Shown: piece after piece, positions 12,731 to 26,299 of the stretch | Layout of the letters: the number at the start of each line of letters is the position of its first letter | Position numbering within the stretch: the stretch's first letter is position 1 | Assembly (NCBI GenBank): GCA_026874595.1 | Contig: CM049316.1 | Span: forward strand, 56,245,676 to 56,309,675 | Direction: 5' to 3' | Origin: Sipunculus nudus | Lineage: Eukaryota > Annelida > Sipuncula > Golfingiida > Sipunculidae | DNA length: 64,000 nt | Notes under the pieces: generated by a model | Databases searched by the model: none | Seen by the model: the letters and a program-made list of their open reading frames with translations, nothing else | What the model was told of the DNA's origin: nothing | Position numbers and translations under genes: made by a program

Positions 12731-15283
12731 GTTGGCAGCTAGACTGGATTAGCAGGGCCGGCAGAAGCGGTGAGGCTTGGCAGGTTAGAGCCTCACCAAT
12801 ATTTGGCAAAACAAAGGCAAACCAAGTAGCTGCCCAACAAAGCACAAACTGCAAAACATCCTATTATATGTAAAACATTCTGCAACATATAGTTATATAA
12901 TGTTAACCACATAATGTCATCACATATAGGCAGCTACATCGGGCAGAATATAGTGCCAAAACAACTTTCCGATGTTTTTGTGCTGCTTTGTGTACCACTA
13001 TAAGTATTTTTAAGCATTATTGCTTGGAAAATGCCCCATGGATGTTACCAGATGCCTCTTCTGCTGCAACCATTAAGATTCTGGACTAGCTGAAGGGAAC
13101 AGCACTTCCAAAGAGGGGTTTCTCTCAGACAACGGGTAATAATATTGAAATGTTTATGAGCAGCTAGAAAGTGGGTCATCAGATCTATGAACAACTTCAA
13201 AACGCTCATAAGAATAAGCAAAGCTTTACAATTCCTTTATCAGGTTGCGGCCTATTCATATGATGTCGCAGATTTATGATATTTTGCTAAATCTCTTTGG
13301 CATAATCATATTCCCTCTACTGCTTACAATAATTATAGCATCATTCAAGCCATAAATTTAAAATTTGAAGCTTATTTTAACTCACTTTGGCTAAATCTAT
13401 CAGTTTCTCTTCTAGACAGACAACGTGAATGTTGTCCTCGTGCAATATGGTCTAACAGATAGCTTAACACGCATGCAATCCGTTTTAGGTTATGTAATAT
13501 ATTTAAAATCTCTCTAAGTCAAGTTACTGTTTTACTTTAATGAAGCTCAATATAACCAAACATTATGGGTTTTACGGCACATAGTTTTAGTGATATGCGG
13601 GTATTCGTTCATATTACACTATCATATAATCAGTCATATTTCACCCAAAAATACACAAATATAAACAGACACACAAATGTGTTTACAAGATAAGTATTTT
13701 CATATAAGAAAGTTTTCTGTCCAAACAATTACAGCGTGATCAAACATTGATCCGGTAACATAAAGGCAAGAATCCATCGATGGGTTATGCCAAGTTAAAC
13801 GTGAAAATATCCAATGCCCCCCCCCCCCCCCTATATGGATAGCAATGAAAGTATAGAGGTAACAAATTCTAACAGGACATATACATACTGAAATCCAAAC
13901 AATGCTATAGCTTTTGTATTCCCCGTGGTAGCCAAAAATAAATACCAGAGTAATTTATCATTTATAGAAACCCAACATAAAATGAATACAGAACGATACC
14001 ATAATAAATAATATCAGCTTATAACCATGATAATATCATTTGTATATTGTAACCTTAAAATATCATAAATAAAGTTTAGAAATGTTAAATAGGGAGATGC
14101 TTCAACCAAGAAAAGTATATAAGCAGTAAAAATGTCCAAAAAATAAGGTGTTCACTATCGTAGCATCAGCTAAAGAGTAGAAGCAAAATTTTACTCAGAC
14201 ACACTCATTATTATAATACTCTTGGTTGAAGGCGGCAGGGGAAGTTACATTAACCACAAAATAGTATAGGTGTTTGTGCAGCCTAAGTGATCCAATTTTA
14301 GGCTAATTTTATCTCAAGTAGACCTCCCTTCCTTACCCTTCTGAAATTTTCTCACGGTCCCCTTTACCCAGTCATTTTTTTAACAGAACCCCGGTGACTG
14401 GAAATTTCAAGTTTCCCCTTGTTCTATAGACTGCCAAAAGTGATTCACCGTTTTCTATACAGCTTTTGAATTAATAAAGCTGATATTGCATGTTACATTG
14501 ATATAAATTCATTGTAACATTAAAGTTTCTCTATCAGTGTACCTCTAAGATTTAATTTTTCTCCTGCTGCTCGTAATTTGATATAGTAGCTTGGGCCGCA
14601 AAACCATATGTTGATATTATTTTAATTCTAGAATGGAAATTTGCCCACCCAGGAATATTGATTGCTATCGCATATACATGACTATCTACATTTTGAAAGT
14701 CACCCCTGTACCTAGATTAATAAGACAGAAATAGGGACCATATCATTGTCAACTAACCTGCATACCAAACATAGTTTAGAGTGTCGGGAGTTCTTGAAAT
14801 AAGGCCATTTATTTTTTTTCTGTTATGTTACAAATATTTTTGCAAGACTTCACATATTCTCGGTCGTTTTCCTTCGAGCGACTCTTTTGTGAATTCTTTT
14901 CTGACCGCCCTGTTAAATCTTATCATTATGCGATTTCAATCTCTAGTGAAATAAGTGTTCATTATCTTTATTTTTGGCATATATGACCTAGTTTGGGCTT
15001 GTGAATTTTATTTCCTATTAACACTTTTTGGATGCTTGAATTCAAATTCAGAATGTTTTACGTATAAAATAAATAAAAAAAAAAATCACTGTGATTTGTA
15101 ACTTTTCATTTATAACATTGACTATAATAAATATATGTAGGGCAAATATACTTTTGTTAGATGGTAATTCACACAGAAAATATAGCTGTTCAGCTTTTCA
15201 TTTCAAGCAATATGTCTTTGTCCATAACATTGAGAGTACTTTGTGCCTGTGAAGTGTCCTCCGTTTCTAGTTATGTTACCTTG

Positions 15284-15479
15284 CAGGGGCGGATCTAGGA
15301 TTTAGAAAAAGGGAGCTCCAACCAAGGAGGACTAATGACAAAACTTAAAAACAAGTTCCCGGATCTGGGTCGTGGCCGCAAAAATTGGTCTGGAACTCTT
15401 ATCAAAATGCTTTGGTTGAAGGGGGGGGGGGGGGGGGGGGGGTCGAGACCACCTGGACCCCCTCCTGGATTCGCTTCTG
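15284..15479. mobile_element. Small GGGGCGGATC-type terminal-inverted-repeat element
   Basis: Starts CAGGGGCGGATCTAGGA and ends TCCTGGATTCGCTTCTG, which are imperfect inverted repeats of 17 bp. It contains a poly-G run of about 24 bases at 15419-15442 and GGACCCCCTCC. Related pieces lie at 38941-39095 and 55310-55487. The CAGGGG terminus resembles hAT-type MITEs, but no matching 8-bp flanking duplication is visible here. The glycine-rich reading frames across it are artefacts of the G run. Confidence 0.55.
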
Positions 15480-16754
15480 CAATGACCACATGCACTTACT
15501 TCAAGGACAGTCACGATCTGATGTTTGTGCTACTTCAGGAGAAGGTGATATATTTCCAATCAAATCCTGACTATTCCATAACCTATACTAGCTACAAGCA
15601 TATTAAAACCAGTCTGCTCAAAGAATACTGAAGATATATAAATGTATATTATTTTTGTCAAATATATCAATATACATGTATAAACAATTGTGTTTAAATG
15701 AAGAAATAGTAGCTCTGACAATAGTTTATGTGTGGTATTGTGTGTATGTGAAAATAAATATGACAAGATCAACTTGAGAGAGGTGAAACCACAGTTAATT
15801 TCAGGCGTTAGCATTTACAACAGTACTTCAGTTTAGTTTTAGTTATATTTAAAATGTTTCATAATTTATCATACCGGTTGTTGTTACTTAAGTGAAAGCA
15901 AATTCTGAGATAAAACTTTATGGATGCCCACTCAGCTGCATTTCAGTGTTTAGGATCTAAAGATCATTATATTATTTGTATTTAATTTTAAACTGTGTTG
16001 GTGATATAGTGGGTTAAATCAAATTTGTTTTAATGCAATAAATCATGGTTCTTAAGATTGACCTGTTGCAAATTTTTTTATAAGAATGTCAGATGTCCCC
16101 TAAAAAGTGACATTATTTAAGGTCATAAAGGAGATGGTTACAACTGGACATATGGCCTTGATATGTCTGCTGAAGATCTTTCAAACTTGTTTTACAGAAA
16201 CATTATCCTCACCATTGTCCCATTTCCCCTGTAACAATATCCTAGCTTTATCCGCTGTTGCTGTTGTTCTTATTGGGCGTTTTGATCTTGTAAATATTCT
16301 TGCGTTATGGAAAATAATGATGGCAGTAAGTCAAAATTTTACTGTAAATACATTCGGGGTAGGGAAGATCGATGGCCCCAGACTCGGCTTGAACCCCCTT
16401 ATATTCAGCGTTGCATCAGTTCCTTGAAGAACCTGTCCAATATGAAAATGCTTCCTGGTTAGGAGCAGGTAAATCATATATGGATCTCTGATTAATAGTT
16501 CACCAACACACTCAAGCGCTTTACCCACCGTGACTTACATTTTTACAACTTATGAGATATGAGATTAAATATTTAAACCCCTTAAAACGATGGGTATAGA
16601 CACCACTGTTACATCAATGGTTTGACCTCAGATGGGTTGACATCGCCTGTGGTATATATCCCTCGTTGTTTTATAACGTGAACAATGGTACTGTTCCCCC
16701 GGAACGTTTCTCCTTGGAAACAGTCCTCGTTTATCTTACAAAACATCTGATTAC

Positions 16755-17040
16755 CTCCGCCAAGGAGGTTGAGTTTTTACCGGCGTTGGTTATGTGTGTG
16801 TGTGTTTGCCTGTCTGTTTGACTGTTAGCAACATTATTCAAAAAGTTATCAACGGATTTTGATTAAATTTTCAGGATAGCTCGACAATGATACAAGGAAC
16901 AAAAGATTAAATTTTGGGGGTGATCTAGTTCACCATCTGGATCCAGGAGCTGCTGCAAGGAAAAATGCTGTTTTTCTGACAATGCCATACGGGGGTATAA
17001 TGAGCCGCCTTGGTGGAAGTCTGCGCTCTATTACTCCTTT
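16755..17040. repeat. Dispersed repeat with CCTCCGCCAAGGAGG end
   Basis: Begins with the near-palindrome ACCTCCGCCAAGGAGGTTG, includes GTTAGCAACATTATTCAAAA, a GATCTAGTTCACCATCTGGA block, and ends GCCGCCTTGGTGGAAGTCTG. The two ends are related in inverted orientation. This vocabulary recurs in many marine invertebrate genomes in my experience; the classification is uncertain. Confidence 0.5.
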
Positions 17041-17563
17041 TTTTTAGTTTTAAAGGTAACAGTAAGAAGCAGGTGCTACCTAGGCCAAAATAATGTTATT
17101 AAACACGTTCAAAATCCAGGAGTAGGCTACATATAGATTGTAGTACCTATGAATATTTTGTGAGAAGAGTTTCATGAATCTCTTATATTTAGGCCTATTT
17201 AATGAATGTTAATTTTTAAACTTTTGTATCATCATTGCTAATATTTCAGCAATGTGCCGAGGTTTTGTTTCTCAAAATCACATGTTAAGTTATTATTTTG
17301 CGCGTCAGGAAGTCTCCCATGAGCAAGACTGACATAACCTCAGCTTAGGAAAAAAAAGGGTAAAGGTCATAATCACAATATCCAATCAGGATAAACAGTT
17401 TTATCATTTGTCATTTTTATTACGCATTCCTATCTTTCTCCTGTCTGGAAATGTTCCCTTTTAATAAATAATAAAATAATCCATAGTTCAAACATTACTT
17501 CCATCAAATAACTTGTAAAAAAATCTAAACATATACGAGTTACTGGTAAACTAGGTAGCTATT

Positions 17564-17640
17564 GTTGTGGTTTTTATTGTTGTTGTTGTTGTTATTATTA
17601 TTATTATTATTATTTTATTTTTATTGTTATTATTATCATT
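17564..17640. repeat. TTG/TTA trinucleotide microsatellite
   Basis: Runs of TTG followed by TTA units, then TTATT variants. Confidence 0.9.
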
Positions 17641-18121
17641 AATGAGAGACCCTATATGAATGACTGATTTTATTTTAAATTACTTTAACACTGTGATAAC
17701 CATTATTAGCACAAGCTTTTTTTTTCTCCAATGGAGTCCTTAATTATAGATAATATTGATCAAACCTAAATATACGTGCATGCACGCAAACATCAAACAT
17801 TTACACATTATACAGATAAAATATATTGTAAACCGGTAAATTGATATGAACCGGTACTCCTAGGAATTTTCATAATCATAGATCAATAAATAATTAAAAC
17901 ATTTAAATAACATTGTGAACAGTGACGTGTAAGGTTGGTCCACGTCATTTTGTTCATTTTTAATTCATTGGAGATATAACACATTTAAAACAACTCTCCT
18001 CAGGTAACAAATTTGTAAAGTTAGGAAGTGATGGACTTATCTACGTATTCTCCTTAAACTGAAATATCCATGGATATGTGATAACAATTTACGATACACC
18101 AAGCTTGATCATGTGACTGTT

Positions 18122-18133
18122 CAAAATGGCGGC
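18122..18133 (+). promoter_or_regulatory. YY1-type motif near the dysbindin start
   Basis: CAAAATGGCGGC matches the YY1 consensus (AANATGGCGGC) and lies about 145 bp before the dysbindin ATG. In animals such sites often lie just downstream of the transcription start of housekeeping genes. No TATA box is evident nearby. The role here is inferred. Confidence 0.45.
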
Positions 18134-18275
18134 GTACTTGACATAGGGGCGGAGGAGTGTTTACTTCCATATTTCAACCCCTTTGACCAATCCAGGTCGT
18201 AGATTTGCCAACCAGCTTAAGCAGATTTAAAGGAAAGACTGTTAGTTCGCAACTTTGCTTAGAGTCAGTGTCAAA

Positions 18276-18337
18276 ATGAGCTTCCTGAAGAACATTAAGG
18301 GAACTTTACTGGAAGTGCAACATGACATCAGTGCCAG
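18276..18337 (+). CDS. DTNBP1: Dysbindin exon 1 (start codon)
   Basis: ATG in the context TCAAAATGA with A at -3. It encodes 20 codons plus two bases, up to the donor CCAG|GTAATA. The peptide MSFLKNIKGTLLEVQHDISA aligns with the vertebrate dysbindin N-terminus, which supports this start. Confidence 0.88.
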
Positions 18338-21300
18338 GTAATAATATGTTCACTTTCAGTGTTGACGTTTATGATCATTTTGTCACCATTATGTGGCTGA
18401 TGTAAAGCATGCACGGTTTTAAGGTTGAACAGAGTCACTTTATTTGTTCCGGTGGGTCATTTAATTTCCAAAGGAAGCTTCCTTATTGTTCCTTAAGGCA
18501 GATCTATAGAAACTGGGCTGCAGCGTGCACGCAGATTCACACTGTTTAAAAATATGCTTAAACGCGTGCGGCCCTGGGTGCGGACGGTGTACAAATTAAC
18601 TTAAATTTTGCAAAAATCAACTTAATTATTATAAATGATCAAAATACCATAGTCAAGGGCATGATGAAAGTAATTATTCAACTACAACCAAATTTGTTTT
18701 CGATTGTTTTACCGCATGGGGTCCTTGACTGTAGCAAGATACTTCCGGGATTGTTACATCTAAAACATTAAAATTTTTGACATCTTTAATTTTTTTAAAG
18801 TATTCGGCCTGCAGTTAGTCCCGTTCTTTCTATGATTTTGGATGAATGTGTATTTAAGAGTTTTTAAAGGCCTATTTACAATATTAACGCAAATTGTAAA
18901 CAAAGGAAATATTCTGTAATATAAAGGGAAAGTACATTTTTAGAGAAAAAAGGTTATATAATGAAAGATGGTAATGCTTGAGAGTTTATTTTTCTCCTTA
19001 GTTGACTTTAACGGCAAATTTTTTTTTGTTTATAAAGTTATTCATAACGTTGATGACGTCGCAAAGAAAACGTTGCACTTCAGCATTTACTTGAGCATTT
19101 TGGTCATACATATTACATATATTGAATATAAAACTCTACAAGCCTTATCCATTATATTAATCTTTCCTTATTATAGATTAACAAAATTTTGGAATAATGC
19201 GTTCAAGATAGTAAAATAACCCTTTAAACCCCCTCTTAAACACACATTTACCCATTTATAATAATAAATACATAAGTGAAATATACAATCATATCAGACA
19301 ATTTCTTCAAGTACCGTTTAATTTTAAAAAAATTGATATATCCAGCATCAAGAGTCAAAGAATTGCTAAAAGGTAACTAAAATTGCAATAATAACATTTG
19401 AAAAAAAAGGATATTGACACACTGGCATACGGATGGTGTACATTATTATAATTATTATTATTAACGAATGTAAATAGTTATGGGGGAATTGCCATGTACA
19501 CCGTATTTAGACAATTTCTTAAAGTACAAATTAAATGTATTTCTGGGTGATATTCAATGTTTAGGGTTAGAGAAATTCATGTGAAGATCACTATTTCTTA
19601 TTGGAACTAATATTCTAGTGGTCAAGAATAACTTGCATAATAAAACAAATAAACACAAACGTATCACACAACACTTTATTGTAGCAAACATTCTCGGCCA
19701 AAGTAACAACAATACAAAAACTTAAAATACACAAAATAACAGGAACTCGCATATAAATAATTATATCACTTAATTATTTCAAGAAGAATATTTGATGTGT
19801 CTGTTTTTTAAACGAAAAAAAAGTATATGATAGTGTCACAAAGAAGCGATTTTGTAAAAGCCCATTCTGTTAACTTTAAAACATATATATTTGAATTATT
19901 TTTTCCCTACGCTTGGCTATGCCCATTTACAATTTACAAATAGCACGTACATTTTCATTGCATCTTACACAAATTTATTTTGCAATAAATTATATTAAAA
20001 ATATATCTGGTAGATATATTTATATATACTTAAAATTTGACATAAGTTCACTACGGGTATATTTCTAATTCTCTTAGAAAAAAAAAAAGATATCAAATAA
20101 AAAGTAATAAGATGAATAATTTAAAATTTGTTCTAAATGTCAGGAGGTGAACATATCCAGGATTTAAATAAATATAAAATTGATTTATTGGTCCTCTTAA
20201 TGCTGTAAGCTATAAATTTTGTATGTTGAATCGGTATTCACGAGGCCTGATAACATGAATTCATAATAAAATACGTATTTTTTTATTTAAAAATTTGTAT
20301 TTTTTACACGTTCAATTACCATTAACAATAAAACTATACAAAAACACAATAAATGAAACTAAAATAGAATATGAACTTAGCGTATATGAATCTTTCAGTC
20401 AAATCAATAGGGTATTACTTGTATGATGACCTGTAATGTCTTTCACTAAGACGGTGTTCTATATGTCAGGAAGTGAACATAGCCAGGATTTAAATTTATA
20501 TAAAACTGATTTATTGATAACATGAATTCATAATAAAATACGTATTTTTTTTAATTTAAAAATTGTATTTTTTACACATTCAATTACCATTTACAATAAA
20601 ACTATACAAAAACACAATCAATCTTTCAGTCAAATCAATAGGGTATTACTTGTATGATGACCTGTAATATGTTTTTCACTATGACAGTGTGGTAATATAC
20701 AAGATTTAAGTTGATTTATGCTAGATTTAAGTTCATTTGTACACCGTCCGCACTTTGGGCCGCACGCATTTTAGTAGGTTTGTTAACAGTGGAAATCTGC
20801 GTGCACGTGTGCGTGCACGCATGCGTGCATGCGTTTTAGTAATAACCCGCCGGTACCTTATGCACAACGGGTGTTGCATAATAAATTGTTTCCTGACAAA
20901 GGCCGATACATATTATTTTCCTGAGAATTCCCGTAATTAATTTTGCTATTATGTTCCCAGTCTAAACGGGGGTGTGGGGGCTGAGCCCCCACCTTAAGCT
21001 TAATTCTCCAGCCCAATTATAGAATCCGGCCTACATTTGCATCTGACAAGAATGGGTCTTAACTGGCTGGAACCATTTATTAATCGCCATGAGCCATCAA
21101 AGAATATTCAATAAATTAAACTTTTAAAAAGTGTAATCAGTCCTTTCCCTAATATGTGAACTTCATATACTTGCTGTTTCTTGTCACCTCAACTTCAACT
21201 AACATATCAATCCCTCACTGTTTATGTCTCGCCATGTTGTGTTTCCTTCTGCACACACTATGCTGACATCATACACAACAATCCAAAGGGGGTGACTTCA

Positions 21301-24300
21301 GCGGGGGCCGCCTCCATTTCATTTATTCCTACTGTCTTTTACCACACATTCTGCTTTTTATTTTGCTTCACATTCTCATTTACCATTTCAGATTTTTAGC
21401 TGGGGTGCGAGGGCAGCCAGCCCCCAACTGAAACACGTTATTACATGTACTATTATTCACCTTTAAGAATCCACCCCTGAAACACACGACATCTGGTGGA
21501 CATTTGCGCAGTTATTCATTCACAATAGTTTGAATAGTCTTAAAATTCATGGCTTTTCTCTCACTTGCAACTTGCCTTCGTGGCACAGTTAGTTACACAG
21601 ACGGCTTGTGGGCGTGCGGTCGGTGGTTCGAATCCTGTTGTATTAACACATCTTTGCATGTTCTCAATGTACTAATGTTTCACGTATTTATCTCATGTTT
21701 CAGATTGCACATACAACCAAGGTGAGAGAACGGAGGTCACGGAACATAGAAAACAACACAGAACACAGAATCACTCCAAAAAACTTTATTAATTTTCCAC
21801 CTTCACCGATGTAGGCCGGATTCTATACTCGCTCCAATTCTCCTGTTCAAATAGTAAATAGTTCCCCATTTTCATGATAGATGGCACTTCAATCGCAGAT
21901 ATAAATGAACAAAACTTGCTCCTGCTTGCATCTCGTCTTCACGGCTAACTTAGTAGTGTGTAGGGCTCCTAGTCAAGAGATTGTAGGTTCGATTCACGAT
22001 TCAGGCAATTTCTGATGTTTAGTAGTTGTTTATGTTAGAAGTGTTGAAATGAGTGAAGGGACATTTACAGGGAAAAGTAGGAGTTAAAATAGGGAATGAG
22101 AGGAGACAGTTTTTATTTGTATTTTCATGTTCCTCAACAGAGGCAAAGCCCGCTTTCTTTAGTGGCTCTTTGATTTTATTACGAGGTGACATTCCCCACA
22201 TAATTTCATACAATGTTGTGAACGTTGGAACCACTGAACTATCTACAGACATCCATGCAAACTAGGGAAGTAATGACCTAAAACAAGTTTAATTCAGTGC
22301 ACATTGTACACACAAAAGGTTAAATATAGTTTTATTTAAGGCCGTCTTTCCTACGACTGGAGGGGGGGGATTCGCAGGAAGAAGCGATATCAGCTGCTGA
22401 CCTAACCACCCATGTCACCTGCCAGTGCCCAGCGGCAGGCGATTATGGCCGCCACCTCAGATGAGCCACAGACCAGTGTAGTGTGAAATGGAGAGTATCA
22501 TTTGGCTGCAGGGCCCTCATTACTAAGAGCAAAAGCCTCAGTAGTTTACTGTTTATAGCTTTCCCTTTGTTTTACTGAGGGATATGCACTTATTATTTTT
22601 TAGGTGCATATAGTCTGTCTTAGCTTTAAATGAAATACAGTGGTGTTTTATTCAGATGCTTTAATGATTTTTTAAGGCAGCAAATTTACTGAGGGACATG
22701 CACTGATTATTTTTTAGGGGCATATAGTCTCTCTTAGCTTTAAATGAAATACAATGTTTTTTTATTCAGACGCTTTAATGATTTTTTAAGGCAGCAAATA
22801 AAGTCAACATACATGATTTTTTCCTTTATAATTTATTTTGTCTAAAGGGCGTTGTGTATAGCCCATTTGTTTCTGTTTGAGGGAATGTGTGGGTTTTTGT
22901 GAGATGGAGTTTTAAATATATGTGAAAGTTATAAGTTTGATATTAATGAAAATATGATAAACTTGTGTCTGTGGAAAAAAAATTAAGTCTTAATAGAAAT
23001 AGCAGAATCAAGAGTAAAATACTTGCAGCACTGTAAATTCCAAGTTCAATGAAAGTTTTTTTTTTTTAATTATAATGAAGGTCCCCCTCAGTTCTTTTAT
23101 ATGCAGACCAAGGCAAACAGAACAAAAAAAATACTCAGTTCTACAGGCTTTTATTAGTAATAATGGGCCCTTCGCCAAAATGGTGGTTTCATACTGCGAC
23201 CAATATAGTTGGCCAGACAGGGTCAGTGACAGTTTGTTGCTCACTTGAAATGGCGGCAGTATTCGCCTGTCACTGGGCGCTGGCAGCCGACAAGGTCGGT
23301 TTGAGGCCGGCGCCCGATATCTAAGGCGGTCAGTATGTCCCTAAACCCTGCAACCTACCCACATGACCAGTCACACTTCAGACATTGAAGCAACCGGGGT
23401 ACCTGCACTTGGTCACAGGAAAGGGCCTGCTCCATGGGATGAGGGTATTGGATTGTGATTATTTGACATTAGACACTCCCAATCTCCCATTGACCATAGG
23501 GATACGGAACGAGCAGAGTGATTATATATAAACATGTGTAATACTATATAATTCTTGAATGGAATGTCCCACAACCATAATGAAAGTTTACAAATACAGT
23601 TGATAAGCAATGGTTTGGGTGCACTTGGCCAGTTAACATGTTCATATAAGCAACTCCTGTCCCTAAAACCAACATTTGCAACTGCTGTCATGGTTATTTT
23701 CAATATTCTTACATGGTATCTATAGATCAGTAGGTAAAAAGCTTGGACATGATGCTGCTTCAATGTATGTGTTAGCCTTACATTATGCAGGTTAAGAACA
23801 CTTCACCAGAAGTCAGACCCCTGTCACATTCATTTACTTTATAATAATATCATGACACCTGCCACTGGACTATGTTCTTCAAACTCCCTTGAATCCTCCA
23901 TTATTATACATGTGAATGGAGGACCCATGCCTCTCTGTTGCTACCATGTATGGGAGTTAGCAGGTGCTTTCAGGCCTTATCTGACATGATTATAATCATA
24001 ATATGCTGGACATGTCTGATATTTTAGGTAATTATCATAAATACTGTTATATGAGGAATCGAGGATGCTATTTAACCACCACATTGACCATTATAATCAG
24101 GGTGGGGCCAGGTACTTGTACCTGGACCTGTACCTTGGTACACAATTCAGAGTACTTGTACTCCTGTCATGAGTAGGAAGTACCTTGTATCTATACTTAG
24201 AACTAAAGTACCTGTACCTGGTATAAGGTACTCCAGGTACAAATGTGATATTGGAACTGGACACCAGGCTTGGGTCAATTGCATGTACATTGCTGTCACC

Positions 24301-26265
24301 CCTTTCAGGGGAGTTACCTATGTCCAACAGGGGTAATTACCAAGCATTCATCCCTGCTGCCTTTGTTACTAGCTGGACTAGCAAGCTGGTCAGCTTCCAG
24401 CTTCTAAACAGGGAGTTCATTGTTGCATTATCAGCACAAGTATAGGGGAACTGACAAAGGAATGGAACAGGGCTGCCTACATGCCCCATGTAGACAATTG
24501 TTCAGTATGTACACAGATTAGTGTTGGGGGCTGGTACTTGTACCTAGGTACAGAATTCATAGTCATGTGAATAACAGGTAATAATACTGGAAGTGGACAT
24601 CCGGTGGGTCAGTTAAGTGTACTGAGCTGTCACCCCTGTCAGGGCCGTTACCTTAAAGGCAGGGGTAATTACTTAGCTTTTATCCCTGCAGGTCTTGTCT
24701 AAAATGCGGAGAATCTGCGGAGAATTTGATTTTTGATTTTATATGAAATGATACGTTTAAATACACATCAAAATCACTTAAAATCTCCAACTATATTACT
24801 CTTGACATATTTGTTCACTGTTAAATGACCGAAATAATAAAAAATCTTACATTCTGTAAAATTCATTTCTCTGTTTTTTTGGCAAGTAGGTTCTTCTCTT
24901 AAGATTTTATTTGTGCCATGCCAGAGACAACAAACAGCATCAGGCCAATGTGGGCCATTTGTGATTGCAAATGCAGTTGATTTTTGTTTCAATCCAGAAA
25001 TTAAACAAATTTAACATTTAAACCAGGGATTAATGAAAAAACACTTAGTTTCTTGTTTCAGTTCAGGCATTTTTACACCATTTCCTAAAACAAAACTTTC
25101 TCCTAGAATACAAAAGCCTGAATGTGAATAAGGGATAAGAGATGTATTGGAAGACCTGATTGGGTGTGCTAAAAAATAAAAAAAAAGTAATAAGTCGTTT
25201 CATTTCAAATGTGCATTTGTCTTTGAAATAACTAATACAATTACTGAAATGGTTTTATGAAGATTGTACAATTAAGTTCTTGTACTATTGCTGAATGTAT
25301 ATGTACACTGTGCTATATTTTTCATTTTTTTTATTATTATTATTATACTCTGTATTGTTATGGTCAGAAAAAAGTGCTTACAGAAGAAGAAAATATAATT
25401 CTTTAACTGTAATCACAATATATATATATATTGACATTTTTTTGTTCAATTCTACTGCCAAGTGTTAAGTGATCATTTAAAACTTTTTAATGATATATTC
25501 TGCCATTCTAATATAACTTATAATGGCAAATCTAGATAAAATTTATGGAATTATCATTAGTTCAGATGTCTTTAAAATGTACCTGTACCTACTACCTAGG
25601 TACTTTCTAAAGTTCCTGTGCCTGTACCTAGGTACTCTACAAAAGTCCTGTATCTGGACCTGTACCTGACCATTAAACAAATACATGTACCTGTACCTGA
25701 CCTAGGTACTGCCGCATGTACCTGGCCCCAACCCTGATTATAATGTCACATGCCATTAGATATATCCATCGCAGTAGATTATCCCGTCTGAATGGGTCAG
25801 AATTATGTGGGGCTTTTTTTTCATTAAGTGTGAACCTTGTTGAGGGTCTCGCTGCAGATGATTTTCTTTATGTAGCATGCCTGACTGAATCAGAGCCCGT
25901 CTGGGGCATGGTGCAGGACTGTACTTCAGGAATCAGCTAAAAAACGCAGATGCAAACTGGAACAATTTGCAAACCGATTTGCAATGTGAAGAAGCCAGAA
26001 CAATGTTGTATTATTACATTCATGCAATGGTGTTTATTCATCTTCATACTTGTTGGCTGATTGAAAGATGGAAGCAGATCAGAAGTGGAGGGAGAATAAT
26101 TATAAACATCTATTTTCAGTCTGTTCTCGATTATTTGCTACCTGTTAATCTGCCAAAAATTCACAAATTCCACAATATAACCAACTAACATTTCCATCAC
26201 CCTCAATGATCCACCACCCTTATCTATGACCAACTTTTCTCTCAATTCTAAAACGGGAGTAGACA

Positions 26266-26299
<34 letters not shown>

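Larger units (their letters stand above)
10283..18275. other. Intergenic region, no gene recognised
   Basis: Mostly AT-rich single-copy DNA. It contains a poly-G run at about 10876-10893, a perfect 9-bp stem (GGCGACGCA / TGCGTCGCC) at 12694-12730, a poly-C run near 13815-13832, a GGGGCGGATC-type element at 15284-15479, a CCTCCGCCAAGGAGG-type repeat at 16755-17040 and a TTG/TTA microsatellite at 17564-17640. Open frames at 11507, 16107 and elsewhere show no family signature. Confidence 0.6.

Noticed and set aside
15335-15631. Glycine- and proline-rich frames on both strands
   Set aside because: Produced by the poly-G run of a small transposon-like element.
21593-22008. Possible tRNA genes with good B boxes
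   Set aside because: No acceptor or anticodon stems can be formed; better explained as tRNA-derived SINE heads.
24774-24992. Reverse-strand frame inside the hAT element
   Set aside because: Cys/His spacing only loosely resembles a BED finger; not enough to call a gene.
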